This document shows, piece by piece, positions 1 through 12,100 of a DNA stretch of 64,000 nucleotides. Each line of letters begins with the position of its first letter. Positions within the stretch are counted from its first letter, which is position 1. Both the position numbers and the translations under genes were made by a program. Origin of the DNA: Ifrita kowaldi (taxonomy: Eukaryota; Chordata; Aves; Passeriformes; Cinclosomatidae); assembly GCA_013398055.1 (NCBI GenBank), contig VZRS01010629.1:1-64000 (forward strand), written 5' to 3'. The notes under the pieces are model-generated. The model saw only the letters and a list, made by a program, of their open reading frames with translations, ran no database searches and was not told the origin of the DNA.

Positions 1-2584
1 GGCCAGAGACGCCGTCCCGCCCCCCGGAACCCCTCCCCGCCGCTCGCGGGTCACGAGGTTCCCGGAGCCGCCTGCTGGCTCGCCCCAGCCGCGGCGCCGC
101 AGGAATTGCGGGCAGCGCATGAACTGAGAAGTCAAGAGCAGGAGGACACTATAAATCAAACTAAAATGCCAAAGAACAACTTTGTTTGAACTTTGTGCTC
201 ATGAGCATAGTAAAATCCTCGCCCACAGGCTGTGATTGCCCCTTACTCACAGTAGCCGTCTTGTCTGCAGTCAGAGCCCAGCTGGGTAGGAGAACATGAG
301 AAGACAGACAGCAACTCAGACACAGCCACCTCCCTGCATGTGACTGGAGTCAGGGAAGCTGGACCCCATCCAGATGTGACCATTAGATCGGGAAGAATCC
401 CTGAGAGTTGTCAAAGCTTCAGTTTCACATTCTGTTTCTTCTTTTATGTGACTTGACACAGCTTCTGCTCAGAAGAGCCTTGGGGTTTTGAAACCTCCTT
501 GCTCTGCTCCCCTTTACATGAAATCTCTCCCTGCTGTGGTTGCATTCCCTGTCTGCCTAGTGTGCAAATGAGTGCAGGTCCTTCCACACACGTGGTGCCT
601 ACATAACCACCAACCTTTATCCATCAGGAAAGGCCAGCAGAGAGGGAGGGCTGGGCCAGGTCTGAATGGCAACTGGTGCTTCCCAGTAGCTTGAAGGAAG
701 GAGAGCTGAATAACTACACTGTTTATATAAAAACAAAGACATCTCTCTTAGTCAGAAGAGTCTGGGCCGGCCCCAAGATAAACTGTATAGTGAGAGAAAA
801 TAAACCCTCCCCTAAAAAAAACCAAACCCCCCAAAAGTCTTTTCCAAGAATATCCAAAATCTCCCTAACTTCATCCACTGGGCCACCCTGAGGATGGAAA
901 TGTCAGCCTGTCTCAAAGCAGCTTGTCGAGGGCACTCTGGTACAGAAAACACAACAAGAGCAGAGCTGCCCTCAGCAGCTGTGTCCCAGCTCCCTGTGCT
1001 GGAGCAGGAAGCTCCGCATGGACAGCAGCGACAGTATTTCAGCTGAACTTGCAGATACAGTAAATACCAGGAGTTGTTTCTGGTATCTCTGGTTCACTTT
1101 CCTGGTGGGATAGACTGGCTAGGCAGAGAGATTGGACACAAGACATTAAGGTCGTTCTGATTTCTCCCTGTTATTCCTGGCTGTTCCTGCAAGGTCAGAG
1201 ATGGGGGAGGAACCCAGAGGAAACCCCCTTTTTTTGCAGATCAAGCCTTTGCTGAGCAAAACAGCCCACGTGCTGATGCTGCCAGAGCTGAGCAGCACCA
1301 CAGTGACTGCCTTGTTTTTCGAGTAGGAAGCAAAGGGAAGCACTGGTTCCTTCTCCCCGTTACCTGAGCAGGTGCGAACCTGTTCAGTCAAACACAGCTA
1401 AGCCAAGCAGAGATCTCAAACAGGTAGGACGGGTCCGGGAAATTTCTGAAAATAAATGAATTAAAGAAAAGCAGGCTGTGAACAGCTCAGCTGCAGCACA
1501 GAGAGCAGCTGGAGCAGGACCTTGGTAGAGAAAATTCCCCTGAGGGTCTCCAGAGGCTGCTGTGATTTACCTGGCAGCCTGGGGCTGGCAAAGGCTGAGT
1601 GTCCATGGAGAAGAGGAGTGGCAAGAATGGAATGAGAAGCCAGAAGTAGGACCAAGGTGTTGAAGACACCTGGATGCAGTCTGACCTGGACAGGGAATCT
1701 GACGGCAAGGGGAGCACAGCAAGGGCCATGTGGGTAGGAGAGCTTGAGCCCCAAGTAGATTCCACCCTCTTCCTTCGAAGCCAACTCAGAGCTAGAGGGA
1801 ATCACCTCTGGCACATCGCACAAGGAGGTGTCTGTGGCATAGGGAGATGTCCATGACACAGGTAGTGTCACAACCTGAGCACCTGGACAGTGGTTCATCA
1901 CCTTTCCTGGCCATCACCCTTCTCCAGCAGGCTTGCTCCCTGACACTCCTCTCAGCATCATGAGCATCAAACCAGGGTGGGGGCTCTGGATATGCTGGCA
2001 CGTGGCTGCCCAGAGCCCCTTGAGCAAGCTGAGGTGCCTGTGACATGGGAATTGTGACACCAGGGCTTTGCAGTCTGCTGTGTTGCAATGGACTCTTTGG
2101 TCGAGGGGGTTTGCAGAGGAGGCAGCACCTTGCACTAGGATTAACATGCTGCTGCATCTAACAGACACAGCAAATTTCCCTGTAAAGTAGAGAAACTCAT
2201 TCTCTTACCAATGCCATTGCAGATTAAGTTCGTAAAAGATAAGATCCAAATCCTGTTTCTCTCACTTTTGTCAACACTGGTGGGTTTTTCCCTCCTTTTT
2301 TCATGTCTGTGGTTCAATTGGGCTTCTACCCCATCTCCTGCTGTCTGGTGGCCAACCACAGCACTGGGATGATGGGATTCAATTTATTTCCCCCATGGCA
2401 CCAGACAAGTACACCACACAGGACTCCTCCGTGCTGGTGCTCTACATCCCCCTCCTGTAGGGATGCTGCATTGACTGACGCTTCTTGAGTGTGTTTGCAA
2501 AGGTGGCAATAAGAGTGAACGCCATCGCTGGGATTTTCCTTGTCCCTGTTCACTAATCACATTGGCTCTGAAGTCTTTAGAAAT
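1..2584. other. Intergenic sequence left of SAPCD2
   Basis: No exon, RNA gene or repeat family could be supported here. The first 130 bases are GC-rich with many CpGs, unlike the following 2.4 kb, so the left edge may be the end of a CpG-island promoter belonging to a gene outside the window. In human the neighbour on this side of SAPCD2 is UAP1L1, divergently transcribed, but no UAP1L1 coding sequence is visible. Reading frames in the rest are short and show no recognisable protein. Confidence 0.5.
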
Positions 2585-2918
2585 TGTGCTGGTTTTGACT
2601 GGAGTAGAGTTAATTTTCTTCGTAGTAGCTGTTACGGGGATAGGTTTTGGGTTTGTGCTGAGAATATGGAGACCAAAATATTGTGTTGATAACATGGAGA
2701 TATTTTTCTTATTGCTGAGTGGTACTTGTACAGACCCACGGTCTTTTCTGCTTCTCACCCCACCCCACCAGGGAGGGGGATGGGGGTGCATAAGGAGTTG
2801 GGGAGATACACAGCCAGGACAGCTGACCCCAACGGACCCAAGGGATATCCTGGACCATACGACAGCATGCTCAGTATATAAAGCGGGGGGCAGAAGGAGG
2901 AAGGGTTTGGCGTTTGTC
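2585..2918 (+). mobile_element. Truncated ERV LTR (passerine type)
   Basis: The segment begins with a TGTGCTGG terminus, runs through text typical of an abundant passerine LTR family ('gttaattttcttc', 'gtgttgataacatgg', 'gctgacccc', 'catgctcagtatataaag') and stops matching at about 2918, shortly after the TATA box. The U3 promoter part is therefore kept, while most of R and U5, and any internal retroviral region, are gone. No coding capacity remains. Family assignment is from memory of songbird LTRs and needs a repeat library. The right end is the boundary with the SAPCD2 CpG island. Confidence 0.75.
2874..2883 (+). promoter_or_regulatory. LTR TATA box
   Basis: A clean 'gtatataaag' lies near the right end of the truncated LTR, 270 bp before the SAPCD2 start codon and in the same orientation. 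In the intact LTR family this is the U3 promoter. Whether it still starts transcripts that read into SAPCD2 exon 1 cannot be seen from sequence. Confidence 0.6.
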
Positions 2919-3041
2919 GCGGTCCCTCGACCGCAGGCGAGGGCCGGGCTTCCCTGCGAAGGGACCGGGACCCTCCGCGACCCGCGAGCCGAGGGCGGGG
3001 GGGGCGCCGCGTGCAACTCAAATTGTCGTGCTCCCTCTCAG

Positions 3042-3107
3042 CCAATGGCCGGAGCGCCTGCCCGCCGCCAGCCAATGGGAACGTGGCACTTCCCGTCGCC
3101 AGCCAAT
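3042..3107 (+). promoter_or_regulatory. Three phased CCAAT boxes of SAPCD2 promoter
   Basis: Three 'agCCAAT' motifs occur at 3042-3046, 3072-3076 and 3103-3107, with starts 30 and 31 bp apart, inside a CpG island 46 to 110 bp before the start codon. Regularly spaced CCAAT boxes bound by NF-Y are typical of G2/M-expressed promoters, which suits SAPCD2, a proliferation-linked protein. A canonical CHR element (TTTGAA or TTCGAA) was not found between the last box and the ATG. NF-Y binding is inferred. Confidence 0.7.
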
Positions 3108-3152
3108 AGGCGCGCGGGGGCGGACTTCGGAGTAACGCTCGAAGCGGCGGCG

Positions 3153-6100
3153 ATGGCCCCGGAGCGCGGTGACCGTTCGCTCCCCGCCGGTACGGAGGGT
3201 CTTCCCCGGGTTTTTCTGCAGAGCCTGCGAACTCTTTTCGATATCCTGGATGACCGGCGGCGGGGTTACGTGCACCTACGGGAGATCGAGTCGCGCTGGC
3301 GGGGAGCGGAAGCCCAGGAGCTGCCCGCCGGGGGGATGGAGGGGTTGCGGCAGGCGGCGCCGGCCAGCGGGTACCTCACCTTCGAGAGGTTCGTCCTGGG
3401 GCTGCGGGCGGCCCTGTCTGGGGCTGAGCCCGCGGTGGAGGGTGGCAGCGGCGGGCGGCGGAGCGTGGAGAAGCCACCAAGCCCTCGCTGTTCTGAGGAG
3501 CGGCGGGGGAAGAGCAGCGGGCAGCGGGAGCCGGGGCACGGCCAGCCCCGAGGCCGCGGTGAGTGGCAGCACTGGACTGGGGGCTTCGGGCTCGCGGGGG
3601 TGATGGCAGCGTCGGGGCCGGGGACTGGCGCTCGGAGGTCGGGATGGGATCCCGCGGCTCGCCCCGCTCCCCTGTGCCCTCCTCTGGGCTCAGAGGCAGC
3701 GGTTCCCGCAGGGCCGGTGTAAAACTCCCCCAAAGTTACTGTTACTCCCAGTTTGGCTTCGCTGAACTCCGATCCCAGTGCGAATATCCCAGCGCCGCCG
3801 TCCGCCTGGGGCTGTGCTCCCCTCGCGATGCGCTGGGCTATTTATAGCGCTGACAGAAGGAATTAAGGGCTTTGCCGTAATGTGTCCGTGGTTGTCCCCT
3901 GGCTCAGAGTCTGTCCTGAGCTTCTCCAGGGGTGGGTGGCACAGCTGGGCATCTCGGAGAATGGCTGGGCCCTGGGGACTCCCGAAGCCGAGCAGCTTCG
4001 CTGGGGTGAAGCTGCGGTCACGGAGCGGCCGTGTGCTCTGCACTGGACTGGCCCTCAGGAATGATTCCTTCACGATGTCATGCATGGTTTGGACAAATAA
4101 AAAATGCAAAACCTGAGCCAGCTTTTTGGTTTAGATCATTCCACAGCACTATTCCCAATAATAAATAATTAATCAATGAATAAATGGGAGAGCAGCACCA
4201 CGGCGATGTGCTCTGCTGTCGCAGGCTTTGTCTGCAGAGCTCACCTGCACATGCCTGTGGACTCTGCCCTTTCCTTGGGATCTGAGCTCCCCGTGCTGGC
4301 TCTGCCAGAGCCCTCCAGGGTGGTAAACTGACCTTGGCATGGGGGAGACTGTTTCACTGGCATCTTGATTTGTTGCTAGTCAGTAGAAGATGTTATAAGG
4401 AACCCAGGCTTCTGGGCTTATCTGGGTAGGTAATAATTCTTTATCTAGGTTTGTGAAGTGCTTTGAGATCAGGGAGACAAAGTCTGTGTGAGGAGCTGGT
4501 ACTTGTTATTGCACCACCTGAGTGCAATGACTTCCTCCACCTTGGGAAGGTCAGGCTGGTTTGCCTTCCGTTCCCAACCACTCCCTCCCAGTCCCTTCTT
4601 CTGGGTGGAGAAGAAACTTTTAACTGTGACTGAGGTTCTCTGCTTTCCATTTTGCCTCCAGACTAATCACTGGAGCTTCATCTAAGGGAATATTATTAAG
4701 CAGACTAATTCTTCTATCATCAAGAGTGCAAATCTGGAAAAACCTGAAAAAAATCCTGCTTGGTGAATAGACAGCAGATTGAAAGCTCTGCCCTGGGAAG
4801 GAGCAAGCAGATGACTGCAGCAGCTTTCTGCTTGCTGAGGATCTTTCCATTACAGGGTGATGTTCCATAACTGTCCAGAGCCTGCAGGCAGGGTTAGTGC
4901 TTCAGCCCTTGCTGCCAGCATCCCACGCTGCAGGGCTATATTCTGGCAAGTGGCCTGAGTTTCAGGTTCATTCAGCAGCTTATAAAATGCTACAACTCAG
5001 TTATTCCATCTCTTTTAGCTCCAGATCCTGCACAACTGCCCAGTGTGCCCTTCCACAGATGGTTTCCCAGGGTGCAGTTGAACAGGTGGATGTTCTCCTC
5101 AGATGGCTGCTAGGGAGCTGGGCAGTGCCATGGCAGGATACGTCTCCATCTCTGCTGCAGAGATGTGTGGTGGGTGCTGGGAGCTGCCTGTGGCTCCAGG
5201 AAGACCTGTCTCCACTAAGATTATATTATTTGGGTGTGAGGCTGCTCTGAGCCTCCAGCTGCATGTGGTGGCTTCTGTAAGACCCCAACCAAGTGCAGTG
5301 AGATGATGTATCAGTGCTCATAAGCTGCAATGAGTTGGAGGAAATGCTCCCTGCCTGTGCTTTGGGTAACTTTAGGTAACTGCAGCAAAAAGTTTTTTAA
5401 CGTGTGTTTGTCCTGCAGCTCCTACCAGAATTGCTCCTGGCTTTGCCTTAGGATTCTGACTGTTGAGAGTATCCTTGGTTTTGGGACTGTTCCTCAGCTT
5501 TTTTAGCAGGATATCCTACAGGTCTGCTAGGACAACTTGTGTGTGGTCATACCAGTCTTGCTGGGTTCCTCCCAGATAGATTTGGATGTATGAAACCAAA
5601 GGGAGCTGGCAAAGCAGATGGATGGGTGATATCAAAGACTTTGTGTTCACAAAGACTTTGTGTTCATTGATGTGCTAGAGACCTGTCTGTGCCAGAGTAC
5701 TTGCTGGGAGGTGGAGTGAGATACTGTGATGGACCAGAAGGAGGACTTTTCCCATGGTATGGTGGCTTCTTTCCCCGGTGACACAAAGTGACAAACTGAG
5801 GTGTCGCATTGCCTGCTTGCCCCCTGAGCCTGTCTCCTGTCACTGAACCAATGTGACTGTGGCAGCACAGGCAGCCCTATACAGGGCTCCCACACCTCAT
5901 ACCTTCAAGATGAAGGGTGGCTCCTGTGGCCATGGCTGCCTTCTCCTGCATCATATCCTTCCTCTGTCATGTCCATGTGCTCAGCTGAGGAAACTTGTGG
6001 AGCAGAGGGAAGAAATGTGCCAGCCCACCCTGTCCTGTTATTCATAGCCCTTCATGTGCTTGCAGCAGGGAATGTGCCATACCTGTGCCAGGCAGCTCTG

Positions 6101-9100
6101 GCAGAAGGATGTGCAAGGGTTCGGGGTGCCTGGCAGATGTGAGGGGAGCTGTCCTGAGAGGAGGGCTTTTTCCCCAGCTGCCTGCCATCACTTGCCAGCT
6201 CCCTGCTGCTCTTCTTGAAAAGCCAGGTTGGGAAAGGAACTCTTGAGGAAACCTGTGTGCAGGGAGCTGGGAAGCTGTGGGGCTGAGGGGGTGGCATGAG
6301 ACAGGGTGTGCTAGGCACTTGGCTGGGGACTGGGGCAGGAAGGGAGGAGCAGCAGGCTGCTGCCCAGACTTGCCCGGGGATGTGCTGGCTGCACCCTTGG
6401 CTGCCCTGACACTGTGGGGCGGTGGGGTGTCACAGTGCTGCTCTACCAGCTCAGCTAGCAGTGGATCAGAGCTGGCTCGGCTGGGGCTGCAGGGCTGGGT
6501 TTCTGGTGAGGGCAGGCAGTTTGGGGCTTGTACGGACTTCACTGCAGGTGCCGTGGGAATTCCTGCCCTGGCCGACAGGCAGGAGGTGCCTGATCCAGCC
6601 TGGAACCTGGCAGTATGAACTTAATCTTCAAAAATAGGTTATGCATGGATTTGCATCAGCACCATGTGTTTGTAGTAGATTAGTCTTTTGCAGGATAGGA
6701 TGTTGGGGTTTTAATAAAATTTTGGAGAATCTACAGCCTGATTTACTCCATGATTACATCATGGACATGGTGTCTGGAGTGGATGTCCACATGGCCAAGT
6801 CCATCACCAAGCAGGAGCTGCCTTCAGGAGAAGTGGGGTTCCTGGCAGAGCTGGTGCCACCTGAGTGGAAGCCAGGTGTCCCATGAGGACACGTGAGGGC
6901 AGGCAATATGATGAATATCCCTCTGCTGGGACTGGACCAGCTTTGCCTGGAAGCTGCTTGCTCCCTACAGATGACATTGAGGTCTGTTGCCAGCCTGGCA
7001 CAGCTGAGTCAGCCATTCCTAACACCTGTCCTGCCTGGACAAAGCTGGGAGCAGGTGCTCAGGCTGGTGGTTTGCTCAGTCTCTCCCTGCTTGCAAGACC
7101 ACCCTGCAGATCATCTCACAGAAGTGGCCCTGGGGAGGATTTTGTTGAAAGTAGCTCATGGCCTCATGCCTTCCTCTGTTCCAGGTGGTGATGCAAAGTC
7201 TGGACAGTCCCAGGGAGATGGTGGCCACCCAGGGGCTGGGGACACTCGGAGGCATCAGAGAGGCCGTGCAGAACACCGGAGACACACCATCACCAATGGC
7301 GTGGACTTCAGCATGGTAAGGGAGTGTTGTGGGCTCCCATGAAGGGGAAGGTAGATTGCAGGGGTCCCTCACTGCTAACACCATCTCTGGGCTTTGGCTT
7401 CCTCCCTGCCCACCCCACACGTGTGAGCTGTGGGGCATTGGGCAAATCCTGATATTTTGAATATGATGCTCTGTTGATGTATGTGGATGTTCTGTCATTG
7501 TTTCCAAGGTGCTTTCCATCCTGAATTGTGCCAGACAGGGAGGAGGTGCATGCCTTCTCCCAGAGTGGGGTCAGCCCATGAAGACAGTGTGCTGGCTGCC
7601 TTCCCCATGGGCAAGGTCTTGGGAAGAGGAAGGCAAAGGTGGAGGTGTGGAAACAGGTGGATCTCTGGGCCTTTAGAGCACCCCAGCAAGGGTCAGGTAT
7701 GCTTTGTGGTAGCAAGCAGTGGCGCCAGGCTATGTCCCCTCCCAGATGTTCCATGTAGATCAGCGCTCAAACATGCATATCCTCTTACCTCCCAACAGAC
7801 TTTTTGCTAGCAAAGCAGAGAAATCCACATGGAATTTATCCAGGCAGCCCACGATGGAAGGGTCTGCTCCCGTCTCTCTGCCACTGAGTGGAGAGGCTTG
7901 GATCAAATTGTCTGGGTGAAGGGATCTCATTGCTCCCAGGTGGAATGGAGTAGCTGCCTGGGCATGTTGCCCACAGGCTCAAGCTAAATTGTCCTGGACA
8001 GAGAGCCAGGACCAAGCCTGCAGGACGAGTACTTGGTGGAACTGTCACCACTGCACTTCCACTTCTCACACCCTGGTGTCATCCTGCTCCTGCAGCCCGG
8101 CAGGCCTGATCAGCGGTTCCCAGCCTGTCGCTGGCCTTGGGGGACACAACATGCCCCGATGCCAGCCTGGAGAGAGGATGTTTGTGCAGGTAGTTTGCTG
8201 GGCTTGCAGCCATGCAAGGGGCAGGGGCCCCCTTGGGCCGAGGGGCCTCTGCTGGGAGGTGCTGACAAGGAGTGATAAATGTAGCTCTGTGTGTCTGGGA
8301 TTGAGGGCTCTGCTTCTTGGGGTTTTGGGGGCTGGGGACTGCTGTTTGGAGAGAGGAAGGTCTCTGCTTCCCTGGCAAGGCTCTTTCCTGTGCGTGCAGC
8401 TCTGGACGGGAGTCCATCTCAAGGTCCCAAGTTCAAGGTCTTACCTTGTGTTGCTGTGAAGGGGGTGGTGGCCACCATCTCTGTCCCCAGCTCTGCCATA
8501 AGCACTCTTGCTCTGGGCTTGTGTTTCCCTGGTCTCTATTCCCCCAAGTTATCATGAGGGCAGTGGGAGGGATGCCCCCTCCTTCCCTCTCTCCCTATAT
8601 GTCCCCAAGTGCTGTACTGCCTTTTTGTGCTTCTGACCCCAGAGAAGGGGTTTCTCAGCCTTCCCTGACACCCTGGGCACAGTCTTTAGTCACTGGTGCC
8701 ATTTCCAAGCCTACAGAGACAGCTGGAACAGGTTTGAGTCCAGCAAAGACTGAATGCTTGTACTGTCACCTCCCTTACCCCTCCCTGCCCTGATGCTGGG
8801 CTCCCGAGGGACAAGGAACTCATTTGTCATTGGACTAATTTGCCTAAAGCCCATGGGGGATGGGAGCACTGGTGTCTATCCTACATCCCGAAGTGCACCA
8901 GGACTGGTTCCTCCTGAGCAGGGAGCGGAGCTGCGGAGGCCGTGCTGCAGTCCCAGGACCCTTTGCACTGTCTCAGCTGGTGTTTTTCCAGCCAGTCCCT
9001 CATGGATTGGCCTGATTTCTCTATGGCCACAAGGGTGGCTGGCATGAGACCTTCCCTGAGAGGTGGAGCACTGTCATTTGTAGGCAGCCCAGGGCACAGC

Positions 9101-12100
9101 TCTGTCCCCTCCCCTTTGCCAGCCACCAAGCACCAGCCAAGTCCAGCACTTTGTCTTCCTCCTGCCCCAGATGTCTCATCCTGGCGAGATGCTGCCTGTC
9201 CCCACACCAGGCAGGGCTGGCAGTGCCCCTCTGCTCTGTGGGAAGTTCCCTCTTCCTCCAGTCTCTGTGCTGGTCAGCAAGCCCGGTGGGAGGAGGGCAG
9301 GCCAGGCGGCAGTGGGCTGTACCCCCAGCTGGGTGGGGGTCCTTGCCATATACAGCACCTTCTTTGTGCCCCTCAGCAACAGCACAAAGGCTCTGCAGTT
9401 GTTCCTCTGGGTAGGTCCCTTTGAGCCGTTGGAGAAGGGTGCAGAGGGAGTTGTTGTGTTGCAAAAAGCATTTCCAGGAGCAGCAGGAGCAAGAGCAGCC
9501 CCAGTGTAATGGGTGGCAGGTATGGGGTGTGGGGAGGCTTTGGGGCTGGCAGTGGGGACGTGGAAATGCTGACGGCCGGAAGAAGGTCTTGGTATGATGC
9601 CACTTGTCCACAGGGTTTTGTTCAGGGTTGCTTCTGAGCTGCGCCACTCCTCATGCTCTCTGAAGCATCGGGAGAGGTTCTGGTGCATCCAGCATTTTCT
9701 GGGTGACCAAGATATTTTCTGGTGCCTGGAGAAGACTCTGGAGCCCAGGCTGTACTGTGGGTGAAAGGCAGGCTGTGTTGTGGCAAAGAAGGCAGAGGCA
9801 GTGAGGCAGGAAGCTCCCCATGCCCTTGGGAGCTGGGGGAGCAGCCTGGTATTGAAAAGGAGAGAAGGGCTGCAGGCTTATGGAGTGATGGTGATGAACG
9901 GGTCACTGCATCAGTTGCTCTGTTCCCCAGGGATGTTCCCTCATCCCTCTCCACCTCTCTGATTGCTGGTGGCAGTGCAGTGCCAAGAGGTAGCAGGAGC
10001 AGAAGGTGGCAGTGGAATGAGGACCCTGTATTCCCTGTGGATGTGGGCTGAGCCCCCTGCTCTGCAGCAGCCTTGGGTCCTGCTTGGCCTATTCCAAGGG
10101 GTTGCTCTGGGGGCAGGAGCCCCAGGTACCCTCGTAGCAGCTCCCTGGGCACAGCAGGGCCCCCACTGCCTCTCCAGGTGATGCTGGTGCTGGAACCTGA
10201 GCAGCTGGCAGAGACCCTCTGCAGAGAGGTGTGGTGTGCTATGCTCTGCTCAGCTTCATGTGCCTCCAGGGATGAGGCAAACTGGGGGCAGAGTGCTGGG
10301 GAAACAGGGCTGCAGGTTTTCCCTGACTTACAGCCTGCACAGTGAGCTAGACTCTTCACTGCTCACTGAAATCCAGGTGTGTCTGTTCTGTGGCTGACAC
10401 TCACTCCCCAAAGGGGGCTGGGGGCAGCTGCAGGCACTGCTCCTGCTGCCTGCCTGGGTAAATAGGTGAAGAAACCTGCACGTGCAATGGTGAGCCGGAG
10501 GGTAGAGGTGACCCGAGTGTCCTTCACACACTTTGGTTGTTCTCCCAAACTGGAGAACTTTTCTTCCAGAAGTCTTCCTCCAAAGCATCATCAGGCAGCA
10601 GTCATTATCCTGCTCCTCTGCAGCTTTTCACGGGGAAAGGGGCTGAGACCCTTACCTGTATCCACATCCCCCCACACCTCATGCACAGACCACCTCATGG
10701 GACTTGACAAAGCCTTGGTGGGGAGTGGGTGACATCCCTGTGCTCTGTCCTGCAGCTGAAGTACATGAAGGAGCTGGAACAGGAGAAGGATTTCCTATTG
10801 CAGGGCCTGGAGCTTATAGACCGGGCTCGAGAGTGGTACCACCAGCACATCCAGCTCATGCAGGAGCACCAGCGGCTCCTGGGGAAGAAGAGAACCAGTG
10901 CTGTGAGTCTGGGGCTTCTTCTGGGTGCTTGTGGGTTTGAAGAACAGGGCTGGGAGTTGGCTGGGCCTGGAGCTGGCCCCATGGTAACCTCCAGCCTCTT
11001 CTTCCTCCCCATCCTGCAGGATTTCCCTGAAGGTGGCCAGAGCCACCTGGGGCGCCTGGTCCCCAAGCTGCAGGAGGTGAACCGCTGCCTGGGTGAGCTT
11101 CTTTCCGCTGCTGGCAAGGTGAGAACAGCACATCAGGAGCTTGAGGTTGTTTGTGTAATCTTAGAACCCATCCTGTCCCCCCCATGTTGGTGACTGGGCT
11201 GACATCGGAGCTGCCAGAGTTTCCCCCAGCTCTGGGAAGGTGACTTGGCTCCATGGGCAAAACAGGTGATGGGGGACAGCCAAGAAGACAGCACAGCTGG
11301 TCCTGAGCTGGGCTGGAGGATGCTTAAGGCATTTGGGGGATTAAAGATCCTCAAAAAGGTGTAGCCGTTGTCAAGGGAACAAGGAGCCCAACTTCCTGAG
11401 GTGCTGAATCAGCCACTTCAGAGCTGCATATCCTGCCAGACAGGAGCCAGGCATATTGGCAGGAGCCAGGCACACTGACAGGAATGTTTCCCCATACTGC
11501 CTGGTGGGCTGGAGACCCTGTGGTGGCCTGTGCTGAGATTTTAATCCTCTGCTGGGCTTCTCTCAGTTCCTTGTGTGCTATAGAAACATGTTGCCTTGAA
11601 GAAGGGCTGGGAAGGGCGACAGGGGAGGAGGCTCAGTGTCTCATCCCTTCATCATTTCTACAGACAGCAAACCCCTCCTCAGCCCTGAGCAGGCTGGTCC
11701 CTGTGACATCCCCAGCCTCCACAGGCTCCCAGCAAGCCATCAACATGCTGAAGGAGCAGAATCGGCTTCTCACCAAGGTGAGTGGGGGTACGGCTGGAGG
11801 AGATGCCCTTGGGGGTGCTGGGAATGGAAGGGATGGGATGGGGCCAGGGAAGGAATGACAGGCAGTGGGAAGGGTTCCTTCAGCTTGGCCAGACTTGATC
11901 ATCCCAGAGAAGGGTGTGTGGGCTGCACGTGGAGACCCTCTGGCACACAGCTGTGCCCAGCTGTTTCCAGCTGTTTGCTGGGTGAATCAGTGGCAAGGAT
12001 GGGGCATTCCTGACAGAGGGTAAAGACTATGACAAATGGAGGTCACAAGAGAGTGCAGAGGCTGCAGCTGGGGGCTGCCAGGGAAGGGATGGTGCCCCTG

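Noticed and set aside
3169..3603. Overlapping forward and reverse frames in the SAPCD2 CpG island
   Set aside because: GC-rich DNA has few stop codons; these frames are shadows of exon 1 and show low-complexity Arg/Gly/Pro composition.
2562..3722. 386-codon forward frame spanning the LTR and SAPCD2 exon 1
   Set aside because: Only the part from 3153 to 3558 is SAPCD2 coding sequence. The upstream part is LTR and promoter, and the part after 3558 is intron following a good GTGAGT donor.
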